From Owenia fusiformis (Eukaryota > Annelida > Polychaeta > Sabellida > Oweniidae): a DNA stretch of 64,000 nucleotides. Below the pieces are notes generated by a model. That model was not told where the DNA came from, searched no databases, and saw only the letters and a program-made list of their open reading frames with translations. Where the stretch lies: positions 16,632,931 to 16,696,930 of the forward strand of contig CAIIXF020000003.1 of assembly GCA_903813345.2 (NCBI GenBank), read 5' to 3'. This document shows, piece by piece, positions 35,286-47,494 of the stretch (positions within the stretch are counted from its first letter, which is position 1; every line of letters begins with the position of its first letter). The translations under genes were made by a program, and so were the position numbers.

Positions 35286-37087
35286 TCTAATACATCAATG
35301 TGAGTGGTCAATTCATTGAAAGGCAAAGGAAAATGCTCTTCAAAGCAATTGATTGTAAAAAGCTATCAACCTGCGTTAAACGCTAGTATGTAGGGGTTTC
35401 ATTAACAGCAGGCAACAGGCAATTTTCACCAGTTGTAATCACAAAATCGCCTATTGTTTTTAGAGACTTTACAACTTTTCCATTTTAAATTTATCATTTC
35501 CATTAATATTGCCTGAGAAATCCTAGTGAAACCCCTGAGTATGAGTCCATAACTAGCTGTAAGGGATATATCCGAAGCTTTTCAGTAACTATAAAAATGC
35601 AATGATAAAGGTAGATCTAACAATAAGGCCATTAATTGATCAATTACTTAATTAATTGATTAATTAAGGTATAAAAATTGGATTACATCCTTCTAGCTGG
35701 TCTGGAAAATGTGAAAAATAAAAATGTTTCTGCATCATCAAAGGTCTACATGTACGTCTAGCTGCACAGCATTCTCAGAAAAGGGTGGGAATTTTTCAGC
35801 CAATTGTCTTATCTTAAAGATTCTACGATTCTCGGTTAATAACATTCAGCCTGGTTTATTTTGCAATTTTTCAGAGTGTGATCTTTAGCATCTGCTTAGT
35901 ATAATTCATTCAACCAATGGCAGTTTTATAAGACAAGAGAGCAATACAAATTAGAAATTTCCAAGAAAATGAACAGCTCAGATTCAGTAAACTCCAAAGG
36001 TATCAATCTTGATTACAGCAGCCACACTAGAGGAAATCCATGGTTTAAATAACACTAAATGTGCAACGAACCTTGCTGATGTAATAGATGAAACTATTGA
36101 ATAGAGTGACTTAAATACAAATGAAAGGAGGAAAACTTAGAGGTAGGTCGTTAGTGTCTTCAGACCAAGGGTGATTAATTTTTTTGCGGTAGCAGTGAAG
36201 CACCGTGGCAAAGGTATGATCATTAAATGAAGTAGAATAGATATAGAGTTGAGAGAGCTTGTCACAATTTTAAAATGTTTTTTGCTACTCTGTCATACCG
36301 TTTTTCAGAATTTGTCACAATTTTAAAATCGTTTTTGCTACTCTCATAATTCCATGTCATATCTATTTTCAGAATAAGCCATCAGTTGTAGATTTATATT
36401 TAAGAAATTCTTTTAGGTTAAAGGCAAAATATGAAAATAAAGTGGATCTGCTCCTTTTTAAATTTTAATCAAAGATTGGTAATGATATGGTACTGTGAAC
36501 TGAATTCAACAATGTTTTTCTCTAAAACCAATTATTGAAAACATTCTGTAAATAAAAAACCACGGTCCTTTATGTAATTTTGACTGATTGACAACAATTT
36601 AATGTGAAAATTATTTATAAAAATAGCATATACAACATTTTCTTAGACCTCTCAATATTATAGTTATACAAAGGAGATTTTGGTTGATTTAACAAAAAGC
36701 ATTCAACAAATTAAAACACAAACCCCCAAAATAGATAAGAATTAAGATAAACCTATTATTTCATTAACAAGATACTTTTTTTCAATCAACAAAACTTTCC
36801 TTTGTACAATTACAATATTGAGAGACGTAAACACATTGTGTTTATGTCATTTTGTTCCAATGAGGTTCGGATAGACGTTTCATTTCATTCTGAACATATG
36901 ATACCAAGAACAAAAGAATATAGAAAGTATAGATTTTTTTTTCAAATTATATTTTAAAAATTACCATTCAAAAGATGACCATTGAAATGATGACCATTGA
37001 AATGACGATGTGTAAAATTTTCAGAATCTTTTTTATGACTGGTTTAAGAGAAATAACGACTACTGTATATTTCATCAGATATCCAAC
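35286..37087. other. AT-rich sequence without recognised genes
   Basis: A local direct repeat, AATTTTAAAAT then GTTTTTGCTACTCT, occurs at about 36266-36345. Nothing else could be supported. Confidence 0.45.
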
Positions 37088-37275
37088 TCGTAGCCAGCTT
37101 TTGCCAAGAGGGAGCACTTTTCCCAAAAATTCAGAGGGGGAGGGGGTCACATGAGACAACTTGGGTGCAAAACCACTTGGAAGTTGAAGAGTGCTCAGAG
37201 TGGTGAAAAACTATATGATGTTGAAAGAATTTTTGGTCAAGGGGGCAACCCCCACCCCCCCACCCTGGCTTCGGA
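37088..37275. mobile_element. CCCGTAGCC-family element, diverged copy
   Basis: CTCGTAGCCAGCTTTTGCCA to CCCCACCCTGGCTTCGGACT. It contains AAAGAATTTTTGGTCAAGGG, the mirrored internal word of the family. Confidence 0.7.
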
Positions 37276-37684
37276 CTAATGTCTCAATCATTTTTTCCAG
37301 AAATATATTTAGAACTGTAAAGAAAATGGCATACCTTTATATAAGATTGCTTCGACCATTTTACGAAACACTCTATATTCCTTCAATCTACCTTAAATCT
37401 CAACTTATAACATAATCTTAACTTATAGCATGTAAATTGTTGTATACTTGTTCTGCTATTTATATGTATAAGATTGCATTGTACGCCATCATTTCTCAGA
37501 TTCTTTTATCCACTCTTGAGGGTCATAAATTCTTGATAAAAGCTCATTTATAAGGGAACACTTGCTTATCTATTTAAAACACATTTTCGTGGTATATTAA
37601 TCACTGTGATACTTTAGTTGAAGATAAGTAATTTAGGAATTCATTATACAAAATGTAACCAATGGTTTTCTAAGAATCATAATT
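37276..37684. other. AT-rich sequence without recognised genes
   Basis: Nothing could be supported. Confidence 0.4.
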
Positions 37685-38225
37685 ATAGTCTGGATGTCCT
37701 TCTCTGAGCGGCCTCATGTCTTATGAACTCTATATCTGAAAGTCCTGCGTCTAAATGTCTTTTGTGTCTAAGAACTCTATATCTGAAAGTCCTGCGTCTA
37801 AAGGTCTTTTGTGTTTCAGAACTCTATATCTGAAAGTTGTGCGTCTACAGGTCTTTTGTGTCTTAGAACTCCATATCTGAGAGTTGCGCGTCTAAAGGTC
37901 TTTTGTGTTTCAGAACTCTATATCTGAAAGTTGTGCATCTAAAGGTCTTTTGTGTCTTAGAACTCTATATCTGAAAGTCCTGTGTCTAAAGGTCTTTTGT
38001 GTCTTAGAACTCTATATCTGAAAGTCCTGTGTCTAAAGGTCTTTTGTGTCTTAGACACTCTATATCTGAAAGTCCTGTGTCTAAAGGTCTTTTGTGTCTT
38101 AGAACTCTAATCCGAAAGTCCTGTGTCTAAAGCCACTGTGTCTGAAGGTCCTTGTGTCTGAAGATCCCTGCCTCTTAAAGTACCTGCATTTAATGGTCCC
38201 TATCTCCAAGTGTCTAAAGGTCCTT
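37685..38225. repeat. Minisatellite, about 47-bp unit
   Basis: About 10 units of AACTCTATATCTGAAAGTCC, TGTGTCTAAAGGTC, TTTTGTGTCTTAG. The right end decays into shorter GTCTGAAGGTCCTTGT units. Confidence 0.93.
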
Positions 38226-39589
38226 GGACACAACGATCAAAAAATATTCCTTTAGGTTTGATAGATCCCTGTTGGTTCCGAGAAAATACTCTAATCTCAA
38301 GTGCAATTAAGTTCAACTGATAATTACAATTAAGTAAAACAGTGTACCCCTGAACTTCACACCTTATGTATTGATTTCACACGTTTTGACATTGATCATA
38401 GTCATTAGCTTAAAACTGAGTGTCAGAAATACAATCTCACATAACTACTTAGAAATGCCGGATGTCATATGACACGTTGGGTAAATATCACAATGACAGT
38501 AACATAGTGTTAAACAATGAATTTCAAGAATTGCAGTATGCTACACAATCGGGAAGGCAAAATTGCGAATTGTGTTTCAGACGCAGGTCTGGAGTTGTCA
38601 TTGTCCGCCCACTTGTTTCTAATGCAAAATGTCATCCACATTCTGATTTCATGGAGATTCATAATAATTTAGCGAGACTCTATCACTTGTAAGATGTGCA
38701 CAATTGGCAAAATAGATACGATTTTTAATATTTGTTGAGATTTCATTTCATTTTATAATTACAAGCACGCTATGTAAACAAAGTTTGGAGGATTAGTGAA
38801 TGAGATTCCATTATTTGTGTATGTTTTTCTGAATGTTAGAAGATATACCTCATGGGACATTAGAGTGTAATAATGAAAAAGCGTAAAATGAGCAGTTAGA
38901 TGGCTCAACAGTTGCAGTAGAAATATGTGTTCCAATGGGATATGTCTCATTATTTGTGTCTTCAGTTTTTGGGTAGTCTACACAGGTTAATACTCAAGGT
39001 TGAATTTACGAAAAAGGAGTTAAATAGGGGATCATTCAACCCCGCAAAGGGCAACTTAAAAAGGCACTGTCAGTTAGTGGGGATAATATTTGTATCCCCT
39101 CAGGCTGGTACTGTAACGGTGGAAGGTTTAATTCATCTTTAAACCATCTGTCAGATTCCAACTCTTGTGGGTTTTGATTCTCTGATAAAATTAATAGAGA
39201 AATCCCAAAGTTCCTTTTCCCACTTGTTCTCTCAAATTTTTGAATAAAGTTTCTGCAATTCTGTATAATATAGATTGTTCACATTTACTTTATCCCTTGC
39301 TGATTCCACCAGTTCATATTTTACAAAATTTCTAATTTTGATATCTAACTGACTGAAAAGCTCATCCTTTTTCTGTCCAGCTACAGGATGGGCCATTCAA
39401 TCGTATTAGCATCGGGCATCGGATTTAAAATCCACATTCTGTCATACTAAATTCTGGTAGTATGAACTTATGGTCCATAAATATGCCAAATATGGAGAGT
39501 TATTTTCTTCTATTAGCAGTTTGTTCACAGGGAATGAAGGATACAAAACCATGAAAAATTGTACATTTATTAAAATAAAGTAACACCTG
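38226..39589. other. AT-rich sequence without recognised genes
   Basis: A plus-strand frame at 38462-38692 has no recognisable domain or splice context. Nothing else was supported. Confidence 0.4.
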
Positions 39590-40335
39590 CAAAGTGTAAC
39601 ACCTCTGTAAGTGGAACACATCTGTAAGTGGAACACCTTCCAAGTGGAACACCTCTGTAAGTGGAACACCTCCATAAGTGAAACGCCTTTCAAAGTCCTG
39701 CAGTCTATTCACTTATTGGTAAATGAAATTCTGTAAGTGGAACATTTCCCAAGTGGAACACTTTTAGAGGTACCAAAGGTGTTCCACTTATACAAATGTT
39801 TTACTGTAAGTATACCATAAAACGATTGATTACTGAAGCTACATTTGTTCCATCTGGCAAATATTCACTTATTGATAAATGAACTTCTGTAAGTGGAATA
39901 CCTACTAAGTGGAACACTTTTAGAGGTACCAAAGGTGTTCCACATATACATAGGTTTTACTGTAAGTATACCATAAAAGAATTGATTACTAAAGCTACAT
40001 TTGTTCCATCTGGCAAAAATTCACTTATTGGTAAATTAACTTCTGTTTGTGGAATACCTCCTAAGTGGAACACTTTTAGAGGTACCAAAGGTGTTCCACT
40101 TATACAAATGTTTTACTGTAAGTATACCATAAAATGATTGATTACTTAGGCTAAATTTGTTCCATCTGGCAAAAATTCACTTATTGGTAAATTAACTTCT
40201 GTTTGTGGAATACCTCCTAAGTGGAACACTTTTAGAGGTACCAAAGGTGTTCCACTTATACAAATGTTTTACTGTAAGCATCCATAAAACAATTGATTAC
40301 TTAAGCTACATTTGTTCCATCTGGCAAAAATGCAA
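39590..40335. repeat. Satellite with about 159-bp unit, apparently built from a CAGTAAAAC MITE
   Basis: The left part (39590-39700) has short CTGTAAGTGGAACACCTCC units. From 39728 four larger units of about 159 bp follow, starting near 39728, 39879, 40038 and 40197. Each has TTTTAGAGGTACCAAAGGTG then TTCCACTTATACAAATGTTT then TACTGTAAGTATACCATAAA. Read on the other strand, the junction gives CAGTAAAACATTTGTATAAG with TGGAACACC, like the MITE end at 61799. Confidence 0.9.
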
Positions 40336-40949
40336 TCAGGTGGACATCAAGAGAATAACTTTCCCAAAGTTGACAGTTGAATTAGAAGTCAACAAAATTA
40401 CTGTATTGATTCCGTCAGAAATGGTGGATGTTTGCATATTCATTGAAATTGAATCCCAATCCCAAGAACGTTTCTGTCTGAAGCTTATGTAATAAGAATA
40501 TACTAGGTACAGTCTGACTTTGACTTTGCTAATCCGGGTGTCAATTAAGAATGGTCGTGACTCACACTTTGCTCACAAGTTATCATTTATTTAAAAGTAC
40601 AAAATGACTTTCAAGGAATAGTAGGTTATGACTGTACGAAAATAAGACCCTTGGGTTTCTATATATGGTCATTTACTTTGACATCATCGCACATACAATT
40701 ATCATGCAACCGTTTAGAAAACATGCTCCTTCCAACTTGCGGATTGGTTGAGAAAAAGACAGCGGGGTAGGTTTGAATTGATGACCCAAGCTGTCCCGGG
40801 AATTGCTCATTTAGGCGGGACTGTTAAACTGTACTGAAGTCTATACTAGGCAGAGGGTAGTTTATAACTAGACTCTGAGTGCAGGGTAAATTTTCAAACA
40901 TCAATGTATCATTAAAAACATACACTACCTGCTCAAGACAGATAATACC
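40336..40949. other. Unique sequence without recognised genes
   Basis: The reading frame 40205-40492 begins in the satellite and continues into this stretch, but has no recognisable domain. Confidence 0.4.
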
Positions 40950-41111
40950 TCCTGGCCATAGTCAGGATTTGCCAAAGGGGGGTTCACTTTTTGAAAAATT
41001 CCAGGGGGATTCACTTGTGACAATTTTGGTCCAAAAATGGCCAAAATCACTTAAAAAGTGCTCAGAATGTTTGGTCAGGGGGGGGGTGAACCCCCCCTGG
41101 CTACGGGCCTG
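40950..41111. mobile_element. CCCGTAGCC-family element, internally deleted
   Basis: CCTGGCCATAGTCAGGATTT to CCCCCCTGGCTACGGGCCTG, with GGGGGTTCACTTTTTGAAAA and TGACAATTTTGGTCCAAAAA as in the other copies. The left end is degenerate. Confidence 0.75.
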
Positions 41112-41880
41112 ACCTCATTCAGAGCACATGTTTGCCATATTTAACCCCCTTGCAAGCTCAAACCTTAAGTTATACATACACCTAGCTCTACAAGATATTG
41201 TGAACATGCTTACATAGTGATCCCCCTAGGATTTGTTTTCTTAACAAGGCAGCACATCTTCGTTCACTCTGCTCCCATAACCCAGTGAAGACCAGAGCGT
41301 GCAAAGATGAGGGTAGCATGTGATTAACATATTTTCAACAGGATGCAGGATACAAGAGCTCTATTCGTGGGGAGGTCGCAGTGTTGTCTTAAAATTGTCA
41401 AGATTAAGCACGCTGCAGACCTACCTATAGTAAATTTTGTCTTAATTAATAAAGTGATTTAATGGCGATATATGTCAGAGTGTCTCAGAGATTTGCAATA
41501 CTTTAAAGTGCTGTTTTCCAGAACAGAAATCAAATTTGATGCTCTAATGGACATAAGTACACTGCGTTTCTATTTCAAAAATCCTTTAAGGTATTGTTTT
41601 ATTAAGGAATGCAGCTGGTCTTGCCAAAGTATATTAGTTGTTATACAGAATCTGATGAAGAAAAGATAAGTTAAAGTTTAAAAATTTCAGATGAATCCCT
41701 CAAATGGTTTGGCTGGAAACTGTAGACAAGGTTTATTGGGACGCCCATCCACCCAGCAAACCGCCTGCCCACCTGGCAAACTGATCACAATATAGCACAC
41801 AAAGGTGGGATAATTATTTGGAAATACCTAAACAAGAATTCGGGTTGTTTGTAATACCAACTGATTGCAATGAAGCAAGG
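41112..41880. other. Unique sequence without recognised genes
   Basis: A short proline-codon-like stretch, CCATCCACCCAGCAAACCGC, lies at about 41747-41767; no gene was seen. Confidence 0.4.
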
Positions 41881-43930
41881 GACCATGTTTAAACGTAAAC
41901 CATGATACCATGGTATACCATGGTTTACCATGGTCTATCATGATCGGCAATGAAATTACCATCAACTCTGACCATGGTGGCAATGATGTTTTTTTGGTCA
42001 ATTTTTGACCATGGTATACCATGGTATATCATGTTATACCATGTTTCATGGTATTTCATGTCCAAAGTTTGCCATCAAATACCATGGTATTTCATTGCCA
42101 TGTTCCTGACCATCATTTACCATGGTATTACCATGGTATATCATGGTTGATTGCATTTCATGGCATTTCATTGTGAGATGTGACAATCAAATACCATGGT
42201 ATTTCAATGCCATGTTCCTGACCATAATTTACCATGGTATATCATGGTTGATGGCATTTCATTATAAGATGTGACAATCAAATACCATGGTCATACCATG
42301 GTATTTCATTGCCATGTTCCTGACCATCATTTACCATGGTATTACCATTGTATATCATGGTTGATGGTATTTCATTGTATAATTTGACAATCAAATGTCA
42401 TGGTCATACCATGATATTTTATTGTTATGTACCTGACCATCATTTACCATGGTATTACCATTGTATATCATGGTTGATGACATTTCATTGCATTTCATTG
42501 TACCGTGTGACAATCAATTACCATGGTCATACCATGTCATTTCATTGCCAAAATCATAACTCTCATTTATCATGGTTTTATCATTGCATTTCATGGTTGG
42601 TGGTATTTCATGGCATTTTATTGTCAAACCTGACCATCAAATACTATGGTCACACCATGGTATTTCATTGCCGTAATCATAACTATCATTTATCATGGCA
42701 TATCATTGCATTTCGTGGTTGATTGTATTTCATAGCATTTCATTGTCAAACCTGACCATCAAATACCATGGTTATACCATGGTATTTCATTGCTAAAAAG
42801 AACTCTACAAGAGTCTCAAGTCTAAAATTGGTCAGAGTTGAAATGGATCATGATATGCAATGAAATACCACGATTAACCATGAAATGCAATGAAATACAA
42901 TGATTGATCATGATATGCAATGAAATGCAATGATCTTTCTTGCAATGCAGTGAAATACAATGAAAGGCCATGTTCAAAAAGTATTTTTTACATGAAATAT
43001 CTTTATTAATAAATGTTGATTAGATAACCAAATTATTATAATTAGTGATTTTGATATTCATCAAAATCACAACTTTATATACTTTTGTTCCTTTATTTAA
43101 TAAATTAATTTCTATTATGAATAATTAAGTTAATAACCCTAGAAACAATTTTTTTTTTGTTAAACAAATATGCTTTACTTTTATTTGACTGTTGTCGCTT
43201 AAATAGGAGATCAACTTAATAATTTGTAAGTCAAACCTCCAGTCTTCGATTAAACATCTTGACTGTACTTCATTGCATTTGATGGTTTGCAACCATGAAA
43301 TACTGCAAAATAGCAGTATTTTTAAATGCAAAATTTCAATTATAGTTTCCACAGTATACCATAGTAGATTGTGATAAATAAATGGCTCCATTGCATATCA
43401 TGGTTAAATGTCTAGACCATGATATCACTGCATTTGATGGTATTTGACCATGAAATACTGTGAAACGGTGGTATTTTTTAGATACAAAATTACATGTTAA
43501 TTGACCATGGTATACCATGGTATATCATGATCGTTAAATGGCACCATTGCATTTCATGGTCAGAAGCGTTTTTTTAACATGGAGTTTCCCATTGAAAAAA
43601 TACTGCCGTTTCACAGTATTTCATGGTCACAAACCATCAAATGCAATGATATCATGGTCAAGAAACCATCAAATGCAATGATATCATGGCCGAGAACTTG
43701 ACCATGATATCATTGCATTTGATGGTTTCTGACCATGAAATACTGCGAAACGGCAGTATTTTTTCAATGGAAAACTCCATGTTAAAAATGCACTGTTAAC
43801 AATGAAATGCAATGGTGCCATTTAACGTTCATGATCGGCCATGGTATTACCATGGTATTTCATTGCATTTCATGGCCATATACCATGGTATACCATGGTC
43901 ATACCATGGTATACCATGGTATGGCCATGG
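41881..43930. repeat. 2-kb CCATGG/GGTATACC palindrome-word block
   Basis: The block is saturated with ATACCATGGTAT, CATTTCATGG and GCAATGAAAT words in both orientations. Between about 41960 and 42840 it has degenerate tandem units of roughly 90-130 bp (TGACAATCAAATACCATGGT, CATTGCCATGTTCCTGACCA, TTTACCATGGTATTACCATG, TATATCATGGTTGATGGCAT). Inverted landmarks include CAACTCTGACCATGG near 41959 against TGGTCAGAGTTG near 42830. The outer ends are related in inverted form (CCATGTTTAAACGTAAACCA at the left; GGTCCATTTCAACATGG at the right), so the block could be one element. Confidence 0.9.
43505..43860. repeat. Long hairpin (arms about 170 bp) within the CATGG block
   Basis: ATCATGATCGTTAAATGGCA with CCATTGCATTTCATGGT (43524-43560) is mirrored at 43800-43837. 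TTAACATGGAGTTTCCCATT through ACTGCCGTTTCACAGTATTT (43573-43625) is mirrored at 43735-43785. ACCATCAAATGCAATGATAT, present twice, is mirrored at 43703-43727. The centre is near 43693. Confidence 0.85.
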
Positions 43931-44754
43931 TCCATTTCAACATGGGAGTGATAGAAAGTCCAATATATCAATTTATCTTGCCATTTAAAAAAATCAGATT
44001 TGTCAAAGACAGAAATTACTCAAATATAAAAAAAAGGCTTGCGTTAGAATTTGGTCGCCTTTCCAGATGCCCCGATAGGTTTTTATAGTTACTTAACTAC
44101 ACCAATTAGTAAAACGAATTAATTTGTCTAATACTCCCATGGGTGCTGGTAATCTAAATAACTGCTGACATTTAGTAACATTTTTACCATGCTCTGAAAC
44201 ATTTAGGATAATGAAAAACATTTCTGAATCATCTATAATTTTCCAATTCTATACGAGTTCAAAACTTGAGTATTTCATGATTTGTTTAAAAATATTTAAT
44301 CTAGTATTCTTGGTACCTGAACTTATGAGCTATGATTTAACAAATAACAAAATAAGAACATTTTGTTGCGGTTACCGTGGTGATAAACACTAAATGGGGA
44401 GGATGTTGACCCGCTCCCATAGATATATCATAATGGTTAAATGCAATTTAATGTCTATTATAAAACCACCGCACGGTTTTATTATTTAGATTAATTGATA
44501 AAAAGACAATTTGTCTCCACCCTGGGGCAGTACAACCTGGGTAATAAAAGCACCATAACAACATAGCACAACGAAGCCATATTAGGTGATAAAGTGCCGT
44601 TGATGCCTACTGGTCTCCCATTACATTGTAACCATTAAAAGATTAAAGATTTCAAGCAGGGATTATGAAGAGGCGTCAAATAATTGTTCATAAAAAAAGT
44701 AAAATAATTTAGGTTATTATGGCATCGTTTTTTAGACAGGATGTATTTTAGAAA
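43931..44754. other. AT-rich sequence without recognised genes
   Basis: Nothing could be supported. Confidence 0.45.
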
Positions 44755-45395
44755 TGACATAAACAAGACACATTAATTTACATTGTTATAGGTCATTATG
44801 GATAAGACACATTAACATTATAGGTTAACATGGATAAGACACATTAACATTATGGGTCGACATAGATAAGACACATTAACATTATGGGTCAACATAGATA
44901 AGACACATTAACATTATAGGTCAACATGGATAAGACACATTAACATTATAGGTCAATATAGATAAGATATTAGACACATTAACATTATAGGTTAACATGG
45001 ATAAGACACATTAACATTATGGGTCGACATAGATAAGACACATTAACATTATAGGTCAACATGGATAAGACACATTAACATTATAGGTCAATATAGATAA
45101 GATATTAGACACATTAACATTATAGGTCAACATGGATAAGACACATTAACATGACATATTAAATGACATAAACAAGACACATTAGGTTACATTGTTATAG
45201 GTCATTATGGATAAGACATATTAACATTATTGGTTAACATGGATAAGACACATTAACATAATGGGTCATCATGGATAAGACACATTAACATTATAGGTTA
45301 ACATGAATAAGACACAATAAAACATAAGACACATTAACATTATGGGTTATCATGGATAAGACACATTAACATTTTAGGTTATCATGGCACAGTAA
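44755..45395. repeat. Minisatellite, about 32-bp unit
   Basis: Roughly 18 units of ATAAGACACATTAACATTAT with AGGTCAACATGG. A longer variant (GATAAGATATTAGACACATT) recurs at about 44955 and 45095, and ATGACATAAACAAGACACAT recurs at 44755 and 45165. This suggests a higher-order unit. Confidence 0.93.
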
Positions 45396-46329
45396 AAGTA
45401 AACCATGCCAAGACCCATCACAAAAAATAATGGGCTATAACAATATGTTACAACTTCCTGATGGTGACATAAATATGCAGATATATATTTCTTTTATTGA
45501 CAATTGTATCAAAACATGACATATTAGTCTAACAAGATAATAAGATGAATATTCTTTATACTTATGAATTTTATAAAATGTAACAGTTTATGCAATTTTA
45601 AAACAAACCATTGTTTTAGAGTTTCTAAATGGAGGTGGTATAGCTAAAGTGGAATGGTTGGGGTGCATCAAACAAGTATATGTATGCAATTACTGATCTC
45701 TGAGATAGATAGACCCTATGTAGCTGTTTTTGAAAATAATTTAAGGCTTTTGAATATGTCAAGAAGTTTTGGCCCTATGAGTTATTCAAAAATTATATGT
45801 AAACAATGACTAGTTGAGATTTAGAAATTGAAATTTTGGTTGTAAACAAGATACACTTATTGAAGTTTTAATGTTAAATTCATGTAGTGTAATTCGGGTT
45901 TAACCAACATCAGCCTGTTTTTAACTAACATTTCAGTGAGTTGAAATCCACGTTAAACATCTCCAGAATCCAGAAAATGGAATCGCTTTAATTGGACTTT
46001 ATATTTTGAATAATTTTCTCAGGGAAATTCGGGAGTTTAACTATGGTGCAGAATTTTATCGGCTGGGATCAGTCAAGCTTCTTATTTGAAATGAAAGAGA
46101 TTTTTGTTCATAAATATTCATGTACTGCGATCAGTCAAGCTTCTCATTTAAAACGAAAGAAATTTTAATTCATCAATACTTGAATAATACTTAAACGAAC
46201 AACATAGATGTTTTTCTTAAAAATTATTATTACTAACTTACTAATTATAAACTAATGGTGATGTAAAACAATATATACACTGTACAAAAAGGTTGTATGT
46301 TAAGCTATACTTATAAAGATCAATCACCG
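45396..46329. other. AT-rich sequence with a short direct repeat
   Basis: GGATCAGTCAAGCTTCTTAT at about 46067 recurs as CGATCAGTCAAGCTTCTCAT at about 46128. No gene was seen. Confidence 0.5.
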
Positions 46330-46870
46330 GTACACTAAATGTGAGATCATTTAAGAACAGCAAGATTGCACTGGAAGAAAAGAATATAATGAAAATAAAT
46401 ATTACAAGTTAATTACAATTAATTGCGCTTCTAACATCTTTAAAGATCAACTTCTAACAATTATTACGTACATTGCGAAACTGCAAAAATTGCACTCGAA
46501 CATCAATGATTATTACATGTCACAAAACAATCAACTGCATTTTTAATATCTTTAAATATAAACTTCTGATACTAAATAAGTCAGATTACGAAACAACAAT
46601 AACTGAATGATTAGTACATGTCACAAAAACGAATTCCACATTGAAACATTGTTAAAGTTGAACTTCCGTTACTAAATAAGTTACATCACGAAAGAACAAA
46701 ATTGCACTTTAATATAAATTGTTGTCACGCGTCACAAAACAAATAATCACAAGTAGAAACATCCTGAAAATCAACTACATAACTCAATATTCAAGAAATT
46801 AATTAAATGACATATAGATGACACTGATATCAGAACAAAGGTTACTACATAATACATGTCTCATAAATAT
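46330..46870. repeat. Degenerate tandem repeat, about 110-bp unit, downstream of Vsx
   Basis: AACTTCYGTTACTAAATAAG, ATTGCACTYRAAYATCAATG and TACATGTCACAAAACAA words recur about every 110 bp. This may lie within or just beyond the Vsx 3' UTR. Confidence 0.65.
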
Positions 46871-47494
46871 GCACTTGATGATTGTAGTTTTAATTAGAAA
46901 TCTGCTAAAAATCTCCATAAATATACCGCCATATAAATAATACAATGGGGAAAATAGGATATTAACTGCAGGGACACTGACATAAAATCTGCTTTAAGAG
47001 CAATAAGATGTTCCAAATTCTTTTAACATGGCCATTATCCTTCTCTTAATATCTTATGCTATCACGAAACACAATCTTTCTGATGCTTAAGGTGATAGTC
47101 CTAGTTACCTGTTATAAACTATAGGTCGTTGCGACCTCTTGGCTTTAAATTCTATTTACAGCATAATGATATAACACATACCATTAATCATTTTGATTGG
47201 CGTCTTACTTAAAAAACCTATTTACATTTTACTTACAGAATATCAGAACTAATGAGTAAATATCACAACTTCTGTTCAGTTTTTTAATGCATCGAAAATA
47301 CAACTTAACTTTGAATTTTCAAATTGTACAAAAGATGTTACTCAAACGTAAATTGAAGATTTGAAAATTCTGAGATTTCTTTGTCAATAGATTTTGGCTT
47401 GACACACTGTGAGCAATTTTTATGAACAGATGAATGTAATTTTTATGTAAATTGGTCATCAGGTATAGGATGTGTGTTACTATTAGAAAACTGT
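46871..47494 (-). other. Probable Vsx 3' UTR and downstream sequence
   Basis: AT-rich, no coding signal. An ATTAAA on the minus strand at about 47281-47286, roughly 210 bp beyond the stop, could serve as a polyadenylation signal, but this is weak. Confidence 0.4.

Noticed and set aside
42336-42722. Plus-strand 128-residue frame rich in His, Trp and Tyr
   Set aside because: Product of the CATGG word block, not a gene.
44755-45395. Regular 32-bp repeats resembling a CRISPR array
   Set aside because: The units are contiguous with no unique spacers, no cas genes are present and the DNA is eukaryotic.
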